From NCBI GenBank assembly GCA_010015675.1, contig ML977011.1:291472-355471 (forward strand): a stretch of DNA of 64,000 nucleotides. The letters are read 5' to 3'. Shown here piece after piece: positions 1 through 11,302 of this stretch. Position numbers and translations under genes: made by a program. How positions within the stretch are numbered: the stretch's first letter is position 1; each line of letters starts with the position of its first letter. Below the pieces are notes generated by a model, which saw only the letters and a program-made list of their open reading frames with translations, made no database searches and was not told the origin of the DNA. The DNA is from Byssothecium circinans. Taxonomy: Eukaryota > Ascomycota > Dothideomycetes > Pleosporales > Massarinaceae.

Positions 1-911
1 GCAGTAACGCTCAGGCATTTTCATAGCGAATTCTCTCTTGCTTTGCGCAACTGCAACACCCAAAGCAAAGACGACGGAGCGATCACAGCATTATCCCCCC
101 TTTTCTTCACAGCGAATGTCGATATATGGATGCGCATTTCGGCGCATTGAAACGATCGATCACTCGGTGAATAAAAGTTTTTGTTCCCTTCCCTTGCTTT
201 ACACAGTCTTCTCGGATGGATGATGGATGGTGGCCTGGGTTCTCTTCTTTTTTTCTTACCCTGTTTGTTTCTCTGCAGCAGCGAGGTAACAAAACGAGAC
301 CTACGGCATTTTCTATGAGCACTTTTGAGAGATTGAATGAAGATGTAAAATCAAAATCCCTTCAGCCCTGGAGCTCTTGTGAGGGTGTGACCTTGCAGCG
401 TGATGATAAATTGCTTTAGATTTGTCGCTCAGTGTGGATGCTTTGGAAGATAGTTTCGGAAGTTTTGATTTGGCAAGGTGTTTGCCCTTTATTTACAAAA
501 TTCCACTTTGATGATGGTGAACGTGATACAGTGACGTCATGTTTCGGCGCTGCCGCGGATGTTGCGCGATCTCACGTGACTAAAATAAGCCACACCCGAA
601 ACACCGGAAGTTACTTTGATTCCAGCATTACATCACCAAAGCACCAAAAGAGATCATGAAGGAAAGGAGGAAGAATTTGATTTCACTCTGCAAGCCCGGG
701 CCTTAATGCCAGTCGTCGAGCGTCAAGCACCGATGATGAAAGGAAACCGTGTGCAAGACAGATCCGCATGCCCATGAACCCATTCCTTGCCCTTCCTTTC
801 CGGAGATCGTTCGTTGACATTCGTTCCGTTCCGGCCATTGCATGCATGCATTTGCAAACCTCCCCACAACTCGCCAAAGACGCCAACCGCCCCGGGTAGT
901 AAGCGATCCGT
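1..911. other. Intergenic, no gene recognised
   Basis: No reading frame here has a recognisable domain, and the open stretches are short and overlapping. The right end, just below 912, must contain the 3' untranslated region of the ubiquitin-eL40 gene. Any gene to the left of the window could have its flank here, but nothing shows it. Confidence 0.5.
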
Positions 912-1576
<665 letters not shown>

Positions 1577-1992
1577 GGTGAGTGTGCTGCTCGATCTTGT
1601 CTTGGAGTTCACGTTGTAGAGGCGAGGCGGTGGTCGATAACGTCGAAATCCCAGTGTGCTTAGTAACGGCAGTTTAGCGAGGTGGCGTGTGCGTCCAATC
1701 ACGTGGGAAGACCCTCACAACACATGTGCAGATGTGCCAGACCTTGCAGCTCCTACATGCAAACAGATATTTTAAAAATTCAGAGCGCTTGCGAGGCCTT
1801 TTAGAAGATAGTCCTAAAGTCCAAGTATCGTGGGCTCTTGATATTCTATACAATCTCCAAGAGGAGGACAACTGCGATTCGATCACCGCCCCTATTGGAT
1901 TGTGAGCGGGATGAGATACTCTTTCACAAGAGTCAAAAATTTTCTCTAAAGCTAGAGATAAACTTATTATTAAATTTTACCCTATACCTAGC
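1577..1992. other. Intergenic: UBI1 promoter and RRN7 3' end
   Basis: A tandem minus-strand spacing of about 0.4 kb that must hold the ubiquitin-eL40 promoter and the RRN7 terminator. The stretch around 1910-1990 is AT-rich. No further gene is seen. Confidence 0.5.
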
Positions 1993-3726
1993 TCAAGACT
2001 TCTGCAGCGCACGCTGCCCCCTCTTCCACCTCTCTACTCTATTCTCCACAGCAAACACGGCCGAGACCATCATCTCCAGTGTCAATCCCGCAATCTTTCC
2101 AGCTTCCTCGTAGAAGACGTTTGCATGCTCTGGTAGGAAGTTCTCCCTTTTGTATGCCACATACCCATGTCCTGGCCGTCGGACTTCTGCTTCTTCATTG
2201 CTTTGAGCGATAGCTGATCTCGATTTGATATTCCCATGCACTTTTCGTAAAGCTTCCCACTTTTCTTGGCCGATTCCATATTGGTGACTCGGTTCTGGGA
2301 GGACAGGCTGGCTTTTATCAATTGGAAACAAGTCGTATAGTCCTTTGCGAAAGTCGTTGGGTGTATCGGTCTCATCGACAAAGTTCTCCAGGTAGAAGTC
2401 AAGATATTGATCGAGATGATCACCGGTCATGTCAAACACATCCCTCTCTTCCAACTTGGTCAATTCTTCCATGGTAAAGTGCCCTTCGTCTTTGCGATTG
2501 TTCTCGGCATTCCGCATTGTATTACACCATGCTCTCCAATCGATTGAAGTTGCCGCAGGCTCAGCGTTCGACCTCGGATACCGGGGCTTGCCATCAAAAG
2601 GGAAGCAAAGCTTGACACATACACCTAGGCAGGCGATGAGCTGAGCTTCTGGGAGGTGTCGAACGCCGAGCCTCTTAGTATCTTCAGCATGTGTAGCAAA
2701 GTCATACTCAAGCAGATTTCCGAGTCGAATTGTGGCATCATAGAGCTCAAGAGGTAGGGAAAGCTCCTTCAAGTAGCGGAAAAGAAGTACAGGGACATTG
2801 AGTGGCGGCCAAAGAACCCCATGTTCGATTGCAAACCTCCGCTGAATGTTGAAGAGCGACTGGTAGAAGCGATGCATGGCGAGAAGGGAGTTTGGATCTA
2901 GAGAGCCGAGAAAGCCGTTTGGTAGACGATCCCTCATAGTCACGGGAACGAGCTTGATGGCTCTCCGATATGCCATCTTTCCTTCTGTTGTCCAGTCATA
3001 TATGTCCCCAGGCGTGACCGGCAGCCGCAGCGTTATTATACCCAGATAACACAACACGAGACAGTCGATGAGAGTTGGAGTCTCTTGAAGCTTCTTGTCA
3101 TGAGAATGAAATACCGACGGTTCCTTGTCGTCCTCATTGTCAATATCAGAAGCCAGCAAGGCTTGAGATGAGTCGAATTCTTGTTTCTTGTCCGTGATTT
3201 TCTCTTCAAATTGGAGAATGCGCACAGTCCACAGATCTTGCACGACTGTTTCGAGCTCAGATGGTAGGCCTTTGTCGTGGACCAAGAACCAGACTTGATG
3301 CCGCAGGATCAGTTGCAGGCTCTTCAGGTACAGCTCAGTGGCCTTGGCTCCTTTGAAGTCTGTGTACGACGTTAGCAATCATCCGTAACAGGTCTGGCTG
3401 ATCCGTAGAAGAAGAACAACAAGCCTGGCCCTTTTATAGGAACGTGCGTGACTCACTCTTAGAAACTTTCTCCTTGTCGTCAGCCTCTTTCTTCTTGGTC
3501 GTGCGAGCTCTCTTCGCCGCGCCCTCAAAGTCATCCTCGTCCGACCCAATCACAAGGTCCTACAAACTTCAGTACCAGCCTGACTCTCGAGATAAGCCCT
3601 ACTTACGCCCTTTCTGTGTCCGTTTTGACAATATAGAAATCCATCTTCGCCTTCTTCAAATGTTCTTGAGCGACAATTTTCAACGCCGCAGACTTGGCCT
3701 TTGCCTCGGTCGCCGCCCTTCGCCAT
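1993..3726 (-). CDS. RRN7: RNA polymerase I core factor subunit Rrn7 (TAF1B family)
   Basis: Rrn7 is the TFIIB-like subunit of the Pol I core factor that nucleates rDNA transcription in the nucleolus. The model has three exons, 3726-3607, 3559-3457 and 3359-1993, giving 529 residues; both introns are GT...AG and keep the frame. The N-terminus carries the family zinc ribbon: Cys13, Cys18, Cys33 and His37 in VCGVENC and YCQNGH. An acidic and lysine-rich linker follows, then the Rrn7 signature ELYLKSLQLILRHQVWFLVH and GLPSELETVVQDLW. The start is the ATG directly ahead of the zinc ribbon. An initiator further upstream is not needed. The C-terminal half is typical of fungal Rrn7 homologues, in which it is weakly conserved. 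Confidence 0.92.
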
Positions 3727-4201
3727 AACTGCTGCCTTGATTGGCGAACAACTTTACAGGAGCGACTACTTGTGCCGAAGTTTTGATTTTCATGTTGTGA
3801 GGTTGATGGAAGGAGAGCGAATTTGGGCAAGAGGTCGCGAGGCCTTCGCCACACTAGTTCCGAAAGCGGTAATCACACATTCGCAGGAATTTCACCAATC
3901 ACAGAGCCAGCCATTGCTTGCCATCATCGTCTTTTATTCATTGCGCATGTGCCGTAGAGGATATAAGTTATCTAGGGAGATTCGTAACACGTGCCCCTGT
4001 CGCATAGATTGGCAATGCAAAAAGCCCAAATCCGAAGAACCACAAAAACTGGTCGCTTTTCAAAGCGCGTGGTAGCTCTGCAAAGAACCAAAGCTACCAG
4101 ACAGGCTTCAACTCCACCAAGAGTGCGCGGAGTTTCCTGAAATTTTCGAAAGAGGCCGGTTCATTTTCTTTCCAGCCGGCCCAGTGTGCCATACATTCCA
4201 T
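3727..4201. other. Intergenic: RRN7 promoter and eIF5A 3' end
   Basis: About 0.47 kb between two minus-strand genes. It must hold the RRN7 promoter and the eIF5A 3' untranslated region. Open frames crossing it are antisense or upstream extensions without domains. Confidence 0.5.
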
Positions 4202-4931
4202 CTAACCAGACTTGGGAGCCTCCTTAGCATCGATGGCGGTCTCCTCACCCATAGCAGTAAGGACGATAACGTCTGTGCATGCGTTAGCAATAGGTATTTT
4301 CCATACTTCTCGTATGCACTTACTGGTGTCCTTGCCCTCATCGGTGAAGAGCTTATTGATCTTGTCACCAACCTCGCCATCGGGAAGCTTGACGTCGTCC
4401 TTGGTAGAGCCGTCGTCGGACATGAGGGAAAGGAAGCCATCCTCAGACACGTCGAGCTGTGTTTGTCAGCATTGAGCCGGTATGTGAAAGCCTCGGCGCA
4501 CTCACAAGCTGGTACTCCTGGCGACGGACGTTGGGAACGTCCATGTTGTGGGTGGACGGGCACAACTCTTCGAGCTTCTTGTTGGTGAAGATGTCGATAG
4601 CGACCAAGTGGACCTTGGCGTGACCATGCTTGCCAGTCTTGGAGGTGGACATCTCGACGATCTTGCAGGGACGGCCTTTGATGACGACGAAGCCGTTCTT
4701 CCTCAAGGCCGAACACTGCATCGGGTACGTCGTCGAGGCACCGGCATCGGCGCTCTCAAAGGTGTGCTCATGCTGTACTCGTTGCAGTCAGTGTGCTGTT
4801 CGATAGACTTGGGCGCGAAATCATAGTCATTGTGATGCCTGAGCGCGATATGTGGCGGCAAGCGCAACGCGGGGTACAGACAGCTTGAATGAGCGGGGCA
4901 GAAGTAGACGTACCTGCGCGTCGTCGGCCAT
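4202..4931 (-). CDS. Translation factor eIF5A
   Basis: eIF5A promotes peptide-bond formation at polyproline stalls and termination, and is the only protein modified to hypusine. Exons 4931-4914, 4772-4506, 4456-4324 and 4272-4202 give 162 residues. Exon 1 is only 18 bases and encodes MADDAQ. The hypusine loop is intact in [12 protein letters not shown], with the modified lysine predicted at residue 54 from alignment with human Lys50. The C-terminal OB fold reads [20 protein letters not shown] and ends KEAPKSG. All introns have GT...AG ends and the phases match. The gene is head-to-head with VPS52, 306 bases apart. Length and sequence are those of fungal eIF5A. Confidence 0.97.
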
Positions 4932-5237
4932 TGTGACTAAGGAGTGTAGAACACGATGAAGTGGAAAGGAGAAGAGGTTGTTTCGGTGTGTTGCTCGGCT
5001 GGGTGGCGGGCTGTGGGCGAGGCTCTTTATACGGGCGGGGGGGAAAGTCTGTCTGTCTGGTTTTTGAATTGGGAGCCGCGGGGCTAACGACGCATCGGTA
5101 CCCTTGTCCAGCGCCGGCACGGAAAATCAAAGTTCCGCAGATAGCTACAGCCTACAGCTGTAAATACCACTGCAGTGTCAGTGTCACGGCGCCCTTCTCT
5201 TCTACTTGACTCACTGAAGATCCCGACACAGAACAGG
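4932..5237. promoter_or_regulatory. Divergent promoter region, eIF5A / VPS52
   Basis: A 306-base region between two start codons on opposite strands, so both genes must take promoter and 5' untranslated sequence from it. It has a G-rich/C-rich stretch around 5020-5060. No specific factor site is claimed. Confidence 0.6.
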
Positions 5238-7341
5238 ATGTGGGGACTCGACAGGATAACCGCCAATTCAACGCTGTCAGGCACCAGCACGCCGCCCCGC
5301 CGCGATTCCTATTCACCAGCTCCTCGTCGGCCTTATCCGTCAGGGCCATCCGGGCCCGGCCCTCTCCCTCCGCGACCTGGCTTGCTACCACGGTCGTCGT
5401 CTCTATCACTCGTCTCACCAAATGCCTCGAGTACAAGTCTACCCTTGGGATCGCGGGCGCCCAATGGTTCAGGTCGTCGGCCACCCAATGGGACCGGCCC
5501 GACAGACGTGGCCGATCCATTACAGGTGTTGAAGTCGATAATGGGCGGGCCGCCGCGAAAACCTGTCGAAATAAACGGCCACTTGGATGCAGACATAGCG
5601 AGCAAGCCGGAAGAGGTGGAGCTGGACATAGACTTTGGTGGGCTTAGTCTCAACGACTTTGCGAGGGAGTCAACAACTGAGGCACGGCAGTCTTCTTCTG
5701 TACATACATATAGCGCACAGTCAGTCGAAGAATGTACGTGCTTACATCCTGTTCTTCGTCAATATGCTTATTGTGACTGCAGTCGACAAGGAAAGGGACA
5801 GATTTGAAGATTTGCACAAGTCGATCATAGCGTGCGACGAGGTGCTCAGGTCGGTGGAAACATATCTCACAAATTTCCAGTCGGATCTCGGGGCCGTATC
5901 TGCTGAGATTGAATCTTTGCAGAATCGCTCCATTGCTCTAAACACTAAGCTTGAGAACCGCAGAGTGGTGGAGAAGATCCTGGGCCCGGCGGTGGAAGAC
6001 ATCAGCATCTCCCCAGCCGTCGTGCGCAAGATTGCCGAAGGTCCGGTGGACGAGGGTTTCGTTCGCGCCCTCGCCGAAGTCGAAAAGCGATCCAAGATTG
6101 TATCCGCAAAGACAAAAGAACAGCCCGACCTAAAAGCCCTTGAGGATATCAAACCCCTACTCAAAGACCTCATTATCCGTGCGTCAGAACGTATACGAGA
6201 CTACCTCGTCGCGCAAATCAAAGCCATCCGCTCTCCCTCCATGAATGCCCAAGTAATACAGCAGCAAGCCTTCCTCAAATACAAAGACCTCTACGCATTC
6301 CTTGCAAAGCACCAGCCAGAACTAGCATCACAAATATGCCAGGCTTACGTATTCACCATGCGCTGGTACTACCTCAACTCTTTCACACGCTACCGCACGA
6401 GTTTGGATAAGCTTAAGCTTCATGTCCTAGATACTTACGATGTGCTTGGCGAAGACCCAAGTGCAAAACGCAGCAACGCCCTCCTGGGTGGTAAAAGAGG
6501 TGCGGCGCCTTCTGCCTATGACGCATTCACACTGGGTCGTCGCGTCGATCTCCTCAAGACATCTACCATGTCCGCTCTTCCCGCCCACATAGCGGAAGAA
6601 GAGAAACAATCCCACCATCTCGAAACACCCTTCCGTAGCTTCAACCTCGCCCTCATCGACAATGCTTCTTTCGAATACACGTTCCTAACGACCTACTTTT
6701 CACCCAGCCAGACGCACCACGCGATCCTACGCACCTTTGCCGCAATCTTCGAGCCCACCTTCGCGCTCGGCCAGGCCCTGACGAAGCAACTTGTGGAAAA
6801 CACGACAGATACATTAGGCGTACTACTCTGTGTTCGATTAAACCAACATCTAGCCTTTGAGCTCCAACGCAGAAAAGTCCCCGCCGTCGAAGGTTACATT
6901 AACGCCACAAACATGCTCCTATGGCCACGCTTCCAGCGCATCCTGGACTTACACTGCACCTCGCTCCAAAAACTCACCTCCTCACTACCCACCCGTCCTT
7001 CAACGGGCGCCACTCTCCTCTCGTCAGCTGCTGCCACCGCGAACTCCACAGCGCCCACCCCGCTAACGCAAAAGTTCGCCAACTTACTCCACGGTATCCT
7101 CGCTCTGTCCTCCGAGGCTGGCGACGACGAACCTGTCAGTGTATCCGTGGCGCGTCTGAGATCAGAGTACGAAGTCTATCTGAATCGTATGGGGAAGGGG
7201 ATCAGCGATGCGAGGAAGAGGGAGAGGTTCTTGTGTAATAATTATAGTCTTGTTTGTACGATATTGACGGATGTTGAGGGCCGCTTGGGCGAGGATACGA
7301 AGGCGCATTTTGAGGGGTTGAGGGATGCTTTTGATAAGTGA
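5238..7341 (+). CDS. VPS52: Vps52, subunit of the GARP (Vps52-53-54) tethering complex
   Basis: Vps52 is a coiled-coil subunit of the GARP complex that tethers endosome-derived vesicles at the trans-Golgi. Exons 5238-5733 and 5783-7341 flank a 49-base intron and give 684 residues. The first 120 or so residues are Ser/Pro-rich and look disordered. The conserved Vps52 region begins near residue 165, with coiled-coil character in FEDLHKSIIACDEVLRSVET and TNFQSDLGAVSAEIESLQNR, then IRASERIRDYLVAQIKAIRS and QICQAYVFTMRWYYLNSF, all family hallmarks. The first ATG in frame after an upstream stop is at 5238; an earlier GTG in the same frame is not a likely start. Identification is by family similarity and is strong. 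Confidence 0.93.
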
Positions 7342-7955
7342 GGTGGTGGGTTTTATAGGGATGGGATGGATGGATTGGGTGTTTTTGGAGTGTTGAATTG
7401 TCTATGCTGCGGCTTTCATCGTTTCAGGTGAAGTGAGCGTTTTGTGATCAAGAGATATTGCTGTTGTATGTGCAGACAGATTATACCGGATGTTGGGTTG
7501 AGTTGTGTCACGACGGCATTGAATATGAACGAGCCGTGAGCGTTTGCTTCCTCCTGACTTCAACTCGATTCTTCGAGTTTGCGAATTATACATGACTCAA
7601 CCACTATGCTGTATCACGGCTGAGAATTAAGTGCTGTTTTAGTGATCTGTTTTACTAGGCCTGATTGTCTTTAGGGTATATATATTTGCGGACATTTTAT
7701 TGTTGTTTTTGACCGTTGCGTGTTATGCGTAGGGACCACGGAATTAAAGATACCTTTGCCTCTATTTTATTCTGTCACCGTAATGATGATGATGGTGAGT
7801 TTTCATTCCGCCCAGCAAAGGCAAGGCTGAAGGCCCTGCGCCAGGCGCGATAGCCGATAACGGTTGTTGAACACGTTCCGCGCTCCAGAGGCGCCTCTTG
7901 CCTTCCTGTGCGCTAACCATCCTCCTACGAGCATAATTCCTACATAGCTTTCACC
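7342..7955. other. Intergenic, no gene recognised
   Basis: About 0.6 kb between the VPS52 stop and the next start, partly AT-rich around 7620-7770. It should hold the VPS52 terminator and the promoter of the kinase-like gene. Nothing else is visible. Confidence 0.5.
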
Positions 7956-8793
7956 ATGCTGGACTCTGGTACGTAATTCTTCCCAACACTTAGGCTCTTT
8001 CCAACAAGCTTGGAATCTAACACTTCTTTCAGCTGCAGAAGGGAATTACACGCGCGTTCTAAGCAGACAAGGGGGCGTAACCGTCACTAGCTGTGGCAAC
8101 GTCGTCGAGAAAAAAGGCTACCGAGTATACCCAAACGAAGTAGCCGCCATTAAGCTCGTCGAACGCTATACAGATATACCTGTTCCTAAAATATATCACT
8201 CGGCATTTACCGCCGACGAGGGCTGCATCAAGATGAGCCTCATGCCTGGATTAAAGTTAGAAATCTGTTGGGATGATCTTGACGACGATGTCAAGGAGCG
8301 CCTATGCCGCGAAATCTGGGAGATGGCTCTCAAACTGCGCGAGATCCCAAAACCGCCGGAAATCAGCCACTACTTCCAATGCAACGCTGACGGCACCGCT
8401 TCTAATGACGTCTTAATTACACCTGCGCGCCTGGAGAACACGGATCCTGCACCCCTAGCCACCGACGCCGCCGTCCGTCAACGCATCTACGACCGATACT
8501 ACCATTTCAATGGCCGTCGTTACGAGAAGGAGCTTCCATCCATGCTTCCTCGATCTTCCCTGTCTGTTTTTACGCACGTGGATATCGCGCCTCGAAATAT
8601 CATGGTCGACAAGGATGCCCACGTGTGCGGTATCTTGGACTGGGAGAGCGCGGGATGGTATCCGGATTACTGGGAGTATGCGAATATTATGAAACCAACA
8701 ATGGATGAGGATTGGCAGGCGTGGATGGACAGGATGGCGCCGCAGAGATGGGATATTGAAGGGATAAAGGCAGCGAGGCGGGTTTTATTCTAA
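7956..8793 (+). CDS. APH-family (aminoglycoside phosphotransferase-like) kinase domain protein
   Basis: A 257-residue protein of the protein-kinase-like APH/choline kinase superfamily. Exons 7956-7968 and 8033-8793 flank a 64-base intron, and the first exon encodes only MLDS plus one base. Visible motifs are an N-terminal lobe with AAIKLVERYTDIPVPKIYH (the lysine is the expected nucleotide contact), the catalytic loop HVDIAPRNIMVDKD (the aspartate and asparagine of the family's H-x-D-x(4)-N), and the metal-binding ILDWESAGWYPDYWEY. Fungi carry many such proteins; the substrate is unknown and most are not drug-resistance enzymes. It is at the shorter end of the family but nothing essential appears missing. 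Confidence 0.85.
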
Positions 8794-9840
8794 AGAGAGT
8801 GGCAAGACATTAGATTGTGATCTGAACATCGGCGAGGGAAAAGAGTTGTGCCGGCCTCGGTGACTGGAGTTCATACCAGTTGTAGAATTTGTGCTATACT
8901 ATTGAAAGGGTGAATCGTGAGGAATTCAGACGCAGGTTTCTCGAGGACCAGATGCTCCTTACACAGGCCTTCAAAAGCTGGTTCAATGAATAGAGCACTT
9001 GACCTGCCCCTTCCAACATCTATTAGCTGCAGTTCCGTATACATGCTAATTGTTCAAGGCATAGTTCACTCATCACCCCCGCCGAGTACATCAATATCAG
9101 CCCCTAGTTCACTGATATGCAGAGCACACCGGCACTGGTTTTCGACTAAATCCACAACAAAAATTTCCTGGTATGGATTTAGAATTATCATGGATACCAA
9201 AATACGTATCATTTCCGCGAAGGCTGCCCGCAATCTCGTTTCTCCGTAATGCGCTGTTGATTTCAGTTATCTTCCCCGGGCTTCGCTTGCAGCGACGCTT
9301 TGGGCTATCCAAACTTGCATTTCCCTCTGTGTTGCGTATCCTCTTTATTGCTTGAATCCGGCCTCTTTACACTCGAGCATGGGGAGGGGAGGAAGGGCTG
9401 AGAGCTCCTTCGGAGGCCACGATGGCGCAGAGGCTCTAGGGGGTAACTGAAGCGACTTGGAATTGAACCTGATATCTTCCGAAGACACACTTTCATTCAA
9501 AATCATGTGCATACCGACCGCAAAGAGAACCGGGGTAGCAAAGACAAGCCACTGAAGAGCTTGGGAGGAGGGTGCATGGTTTCTTCGTTTCTTGGGAGTG
9601 TTGGGATGTATGGGCTGGGTGCTGCCAGTACCATACGTAGGATAGGAAAAGTCATCCCACAATCACTCCAAGGAGCCATCAAAGCAGAATGTCGCTCCCA
9701 CGGAAGCTCTGAACTCTTGCATGACCCCGAGGGATATGGCGTATTGAAACCCTCTTATTATCTGCGTCACTGCGATATACAAGAGATATATTCTTAGTAA
9801 TCAAATGTTTGTTTGTCGTTGCGTTTGTTGAGGGAAAGCG
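8794..9840. other. Intergenic with a doubtful membrane-protein remnant
   Basis: About 1 kb. On the minus strand, an open frame at 9662-9345 (105 codons) has one hydrophobic segment, WLVFATPVLFAVGMHMIL. The same frame continues upstream to about 9790 across one TGA stop. It could be a degraded membrane-protein gene, but I recognise no family and the start is unclear, so it is not called as a gene. Confidence 0.3.
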
Positions 9841-9847
9841 TGGCTTT

Positions 9848-9925
9848 CCGCTAAGGCAACTACTTATAGTAGTTGCTTACTATCTAAGTAGGACTAGCTT
9901 AGCTCTATATAGGCAGCCTTAGCGG
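9848..9925. repeat. Nested inverted repeats / hairpin
   Basis: The outer arms are ccgctaaggc at 9848-9857 and its exact reverse complement gccttagcgg at 9916-9925. Inside lies a perfect 9-base stem, gcaactact (9856-9864) with agtagttgc (9868-9876), around the three bases tat. It sits at the edge of the repeat island and may be a remnant of a mobile element; function is unknown. Confidence 0.75.
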
Positions 9926-9954
9926 CTACCTGAATTAATGACTCTTACACTTAA

Positions 9955-10160
9955 TAACTCCTACACTTACTTTAGCTCTTACACTCACTTTGGCTCTTGC
10001 ACTCACTTTGGCTCTTGCACTCACTTTGGCTCTTGCACTNNNNNNNNNNNNNNNNNNNNNNNNNNNNNNNNNNNNNNNNNNNNNNNNNNCACTCACTTTG
10101 GCTCTTGCACTCACTTTGGCTCTTGCACTCACTTTGGCTCTTGCACTTACTTTGACTTTT
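9955..10160. repeat. 18-base minisatellite interrupted by an assembly gap
   Basis: Tandem copies of an 18-base unit, actcactttggctcttgc, run up to a 50-N gap at 10040-10089 and continue after it. Edge copies are degraded, for example ttac for tcac and ttag for ttgg. A gap of exactly 50 Ns is probably a placeholder, so the true array length is unknown. Open frames on both strands through it are a six-residue periodic artefact and not genes. Confidence 0.9.
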
Positions 10161-10269
10161 TTAATAGTGTTTACACCTTACTCACATCACTGCATTCGCA
10201 TTTACTTATGTGCTATCAAGGTACTCTCTTTACTTTGCAATATTATAACATTCTTCTTACATTACCTAG

Positions 10270-10923
10270 ATGTCTGACTGGGAAATCGCCAAATTTGGTA
10301 ACTACGAATACGCATACGGAAACCAAGCAGCATATATTCGTTCCGTCGGAAGTGAGGACTGGATACCGCTTAATGTCCTAACTACGAATGCAGAGTTCAC
10401 GAAAGTCATGAACACCGAGTGGGCAACCAAAGGCCCTTTTACCTAGAAACGGCGAGTTGGGACTACGGCCTAGAACTTTACTAGAAAGGACTTTAGACAG
10501 GCTTCGGTACCCCCTATCCCATAAAATCCTTTACAACTCTACCTCGTCCTCTACCATCAAGCACTAGGTGAGCCAGATCATTAGGCTCTTTTTATTGCAC
10601 GTGAGAACGAACAAGGAACCGCCTACTAGGTTACAGGAGATGCAGAAAGCATGCATTATTCTCACACGGCAAACACTGATCTCATCCGATCCAAAACCTT
10701 CAAGACTGTATATACTATGGTTAATCCACTCTCTAAGGATGCAGCGGCCTAGGTTAGGCATTATACCAATAACGAACCTCCTCCCTTGGTACCAAATCGA
10801 GCAGCTGTGAGGGAGAACTGTCAGGGTTGGGCGTACCGCGTTCTCTAGAAATTAGCTAGTCTGAATATTGCGAGTCAGACTACTCTCGCCAGTGTTCGGG
10901 GGATGATCGAGCCTATCAATTAG
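10270..10923 (+). pseudogene. Pseudogene with in-frame stops and no frameshift (RIP-like)
   Basis: One reading frame runs from the ATG at 10270 to 10923 and is broken only by stops: TAG at 10444, 10471, 10582, 10627, 10750 and 10846, and TAA at 10522. The final TAG at 10921 may be the natural stop. Between stops the frame reads like protein, for example ALFIARENEQGTAY, VTGDAESMHYSHT and NRAAVRENCQGWAYRVL. The C-terminal part resembles a family of uncharacterised fungal proteins with a conserved NCQxW motif, recognised only from memory. TAG and TAA in place of TGG, CAG or CAA fit C-to-T change at CpA on either strand. The first 58 codons (10270-10443) are intact and may belong to a different exon or gene. 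Confidence 0.7.
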
Positions 10924-11080
10924 GTGATTAGATAGCGTTGCATTTCTGTAATAGATTGGGAGTCCCTTCTTATTGTTTGTTCTTCCACTTGTTTTAGATT
11001 GAGAACGCCTACAAATGTATTTATCTCTGGTTCCTACAGAAGTTGATGCCCCTCTAGCGGAGTGATTGCCAGAGCGGTAG

Positions 11081-11302
11081 CACGCGATTGAAACAATTCG
11101 CCGCACACCAAAAAACTTCAGCTCAAACTTAGCTACACCCAACGAAGCCCTTTTAACCTCTTCCTACTCCTACGTAGAAGAGCAGGCCTAGCTTTACAAT
11201 TCTATATTTTGTTAAAGTTAAAGGAGAGTAATTAACGTGTTATTTGTAGGTGGTCTTTGGTGAGAGAATATTATGTGTGCGGGGAATTGTTTCAATCGCG
11301 TG
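11081..11302. mobile_element. MITE-like element with 28-base terminal inverted repeats
   Basis: The left end at 11081-11108 starts cacgcgattgaaacaattcg and the right end at 11275-11302 finishes aattgtttcaatcgcgtg. They are reverse complements with one mismatch in 28 bases. The element is flanked on both sides by the same five bases, ggtag (11076-11080 and 11303-11307), as a target-site duplication. The interior of about 166 bases has no reading frame of note, so it would be a non-autonomous DNA transposon. The superfamily is not clear; a five-base duplication is uncommon among fungal cut-and-paste elements. Confidence 0.85.

Noticed and set aside
7956..8793. Reading the APH-like gene as an antibiotic resistance gene
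   Set aside because: Fungal genomes hold many APH-fold proteins of unknown substrate, and nothing here points to drug phosphorylation or transfer.
9955..10160. Possible CRISPR array
   Set aside because: The copies are directly adjacent with no unique spacers, and the organism is a fungus. It is a minisatellite.
9935..10381. Open frames running through the 18-base repeat and the N gap
   Set aside because: Any frame stays open in an 18-base repeat without stops, and the N run hides the rest. The six-residue periodicity is an artefact of the DNA repeat.
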